A stretch of DNA of 5,630 nt from Candidatus Gerdarchaeota archaeon (GTDB lineage Archaea > Asgardarchaeota > Heimdallarchaeia > JABLTI01). Positions 5,243-5,630 of this stretch are shown here, piece after piece. Numbering within the stretch: the first letter of the stretch is position 1; every line of letters begins with the position of its first letter. The notes beneath the pieces are model-generated. The model made no database searches, was not told where the DNA came from, and saw only the letters and a list, made by a program, of their open reading frames with translations. The stretch lies in assembly GCA_016840945.1 (NCBI GenBank), contig JAEORJ010000115.1, forward strand, positions 1 through 5,630, written 5' to 3'. The translations under genes and the position numbers were made by a program.

Positions 5243-5630
5243 TTTCTGGTATTTATGTTATAAATTCAGCTGGATTAAAGCTCTACTCAAAAACCTATGA
5301 TTCAAAAATAGTCGTAGATGACGTTTTGCTAATGAGTTTCCTAACAGCAATTCAAATTTATGCTGAATCAACAATTGATGAAACAATACAATCAATTGAA
5401 TCCGAGGGTTTGCACATTATTTATCGTTTGCCTGACAAACAAAAACAAGATGGTGTTATGATTGTTATAGTGGCCCAATTTATTAACTCAATAATTCTTC
5501 TAAAAGCTGGATACATTATTGATTTGTTAAGAAAAGAGCTAATTGAAAGTAATGATTTTAATTCTACTATTTTAAATATTGATAGATATACCAATGAAAT
5601 AAAGCTAGTGGAAGAGAAAATTGATAGAAT
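5239..5630 (+). CDS. Longin-like (small-GTPase-associated type) soluble protein, partial
   Basis: The first 130 codons of a gene that continues past the right edge. The ATG is in the four-base overlap ATGA with the preceding stop, which fixes the start and suggests translational coupling. The sequence opens with two strands (GIYVINSAGLKLYSKTY, 4-20), a helix (VVDDVLLMSFLTAIQIYAES, 25-44), further strands (SIESEGLHIIYRL, 52-64, and DGVMIVIVAQF, 71-81) and helices (about 84-101), a pattern matching the longin-like proteins found in many copies in Asgard archaea, where longin and roadblock folds act with Ras-like GTPases and membrane trafficking proteins in eukaryotes. The last visible part (about 102-130, lysine/glutamate-rich) looks helical and may begin a coiled coil or a second domain. 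It has no signal peptide or membrane helix in the visible part. Its partner is probably the membrane protein just upstream. The GTPase link is inference. Confidence 0.7.
   Translation, partial: MISGIYVINSAGLKLYSKTYDSKIVVDDVLLMSFLTAIQIYAESTIDETIQSIESEGLHIIYRLPDKQKQDGVMIVIVAQFINSIILLKAGYIIDLLRKELIESNDFNSTILNIDRYTNEIKLVEEKIDR

Noticed and set aside
1..5630. CRISPR arrays, tRNA or rRNA genes, insertion sequences
   Set aside because: I saw no regularly spaced direct repeats, no cloverleaf or rRNA-like conserved blocks, and no transposase or terminal inverted repeats.

Overview
The window is AT-rich and looks archaeal, most probably from an Asgard archaeon (Heimdallarchaeia-like or Lokiarchaeia-like; I cannot place it more precisely). 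The reasons are TATA-box-like elements about 26 bp ahead of plausible transcription starts, two genes that look leaderless beside others with GGAGG-type ribosome binding sites and TTG starts, a secreted protein ending in a PGF-type membrane anchor, and two adjacent genes whose products have the length and secondary-structure order of the longin/roadblock-like domains that are abundant in Asgard genomes. No family was confirmed by a database search.

Layout. Minus strand, bases 1-1223: the first 12 codons of a gene that runs off the left edge, probably a zinc-type medium-chain dehydrogenase; then two tandem paralogues (107-649 and 705-1223), each a small protein with two four-cysteine zinc ribbons and one C-terminal membrane helix (tail-anchored architecture). 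Bases 1224-1401 are a divergent promoter region. Plus strand, 1402-3885: an exported, membrane-anchored metzincin-type metalloprotease of 827 residues with a chain of beta-sandwich-like domains, closed by a strong hairpin/T-tract terminator. Bases 3886-4042 hold that terminator, a 7-6-7 inverted repeat and a promoter. Plus strand, 4043-5630: a protein joining an N-terminal longin-like domain to eight membrane helices, overlapping by four bases (ATGA) with a second, soluble longin-like protein that runs off the right edge.

How the parts may work together. The last two genes are translationally coupled and both look longin-like, so a membrane sensor or scaffold with a longin partner, perhaps connected to Asgard small GTPases, is the most interesting candidate system here. 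The two zinc-ribbon proteins are a recent-looking duplication that appears to include the promoter; the 649 copy has lost one base next to the ancestral ATG, which puts that ATG out of frame and leaves TTG as the start. The protease appears to be a separate transcription unit working at the cell surface.
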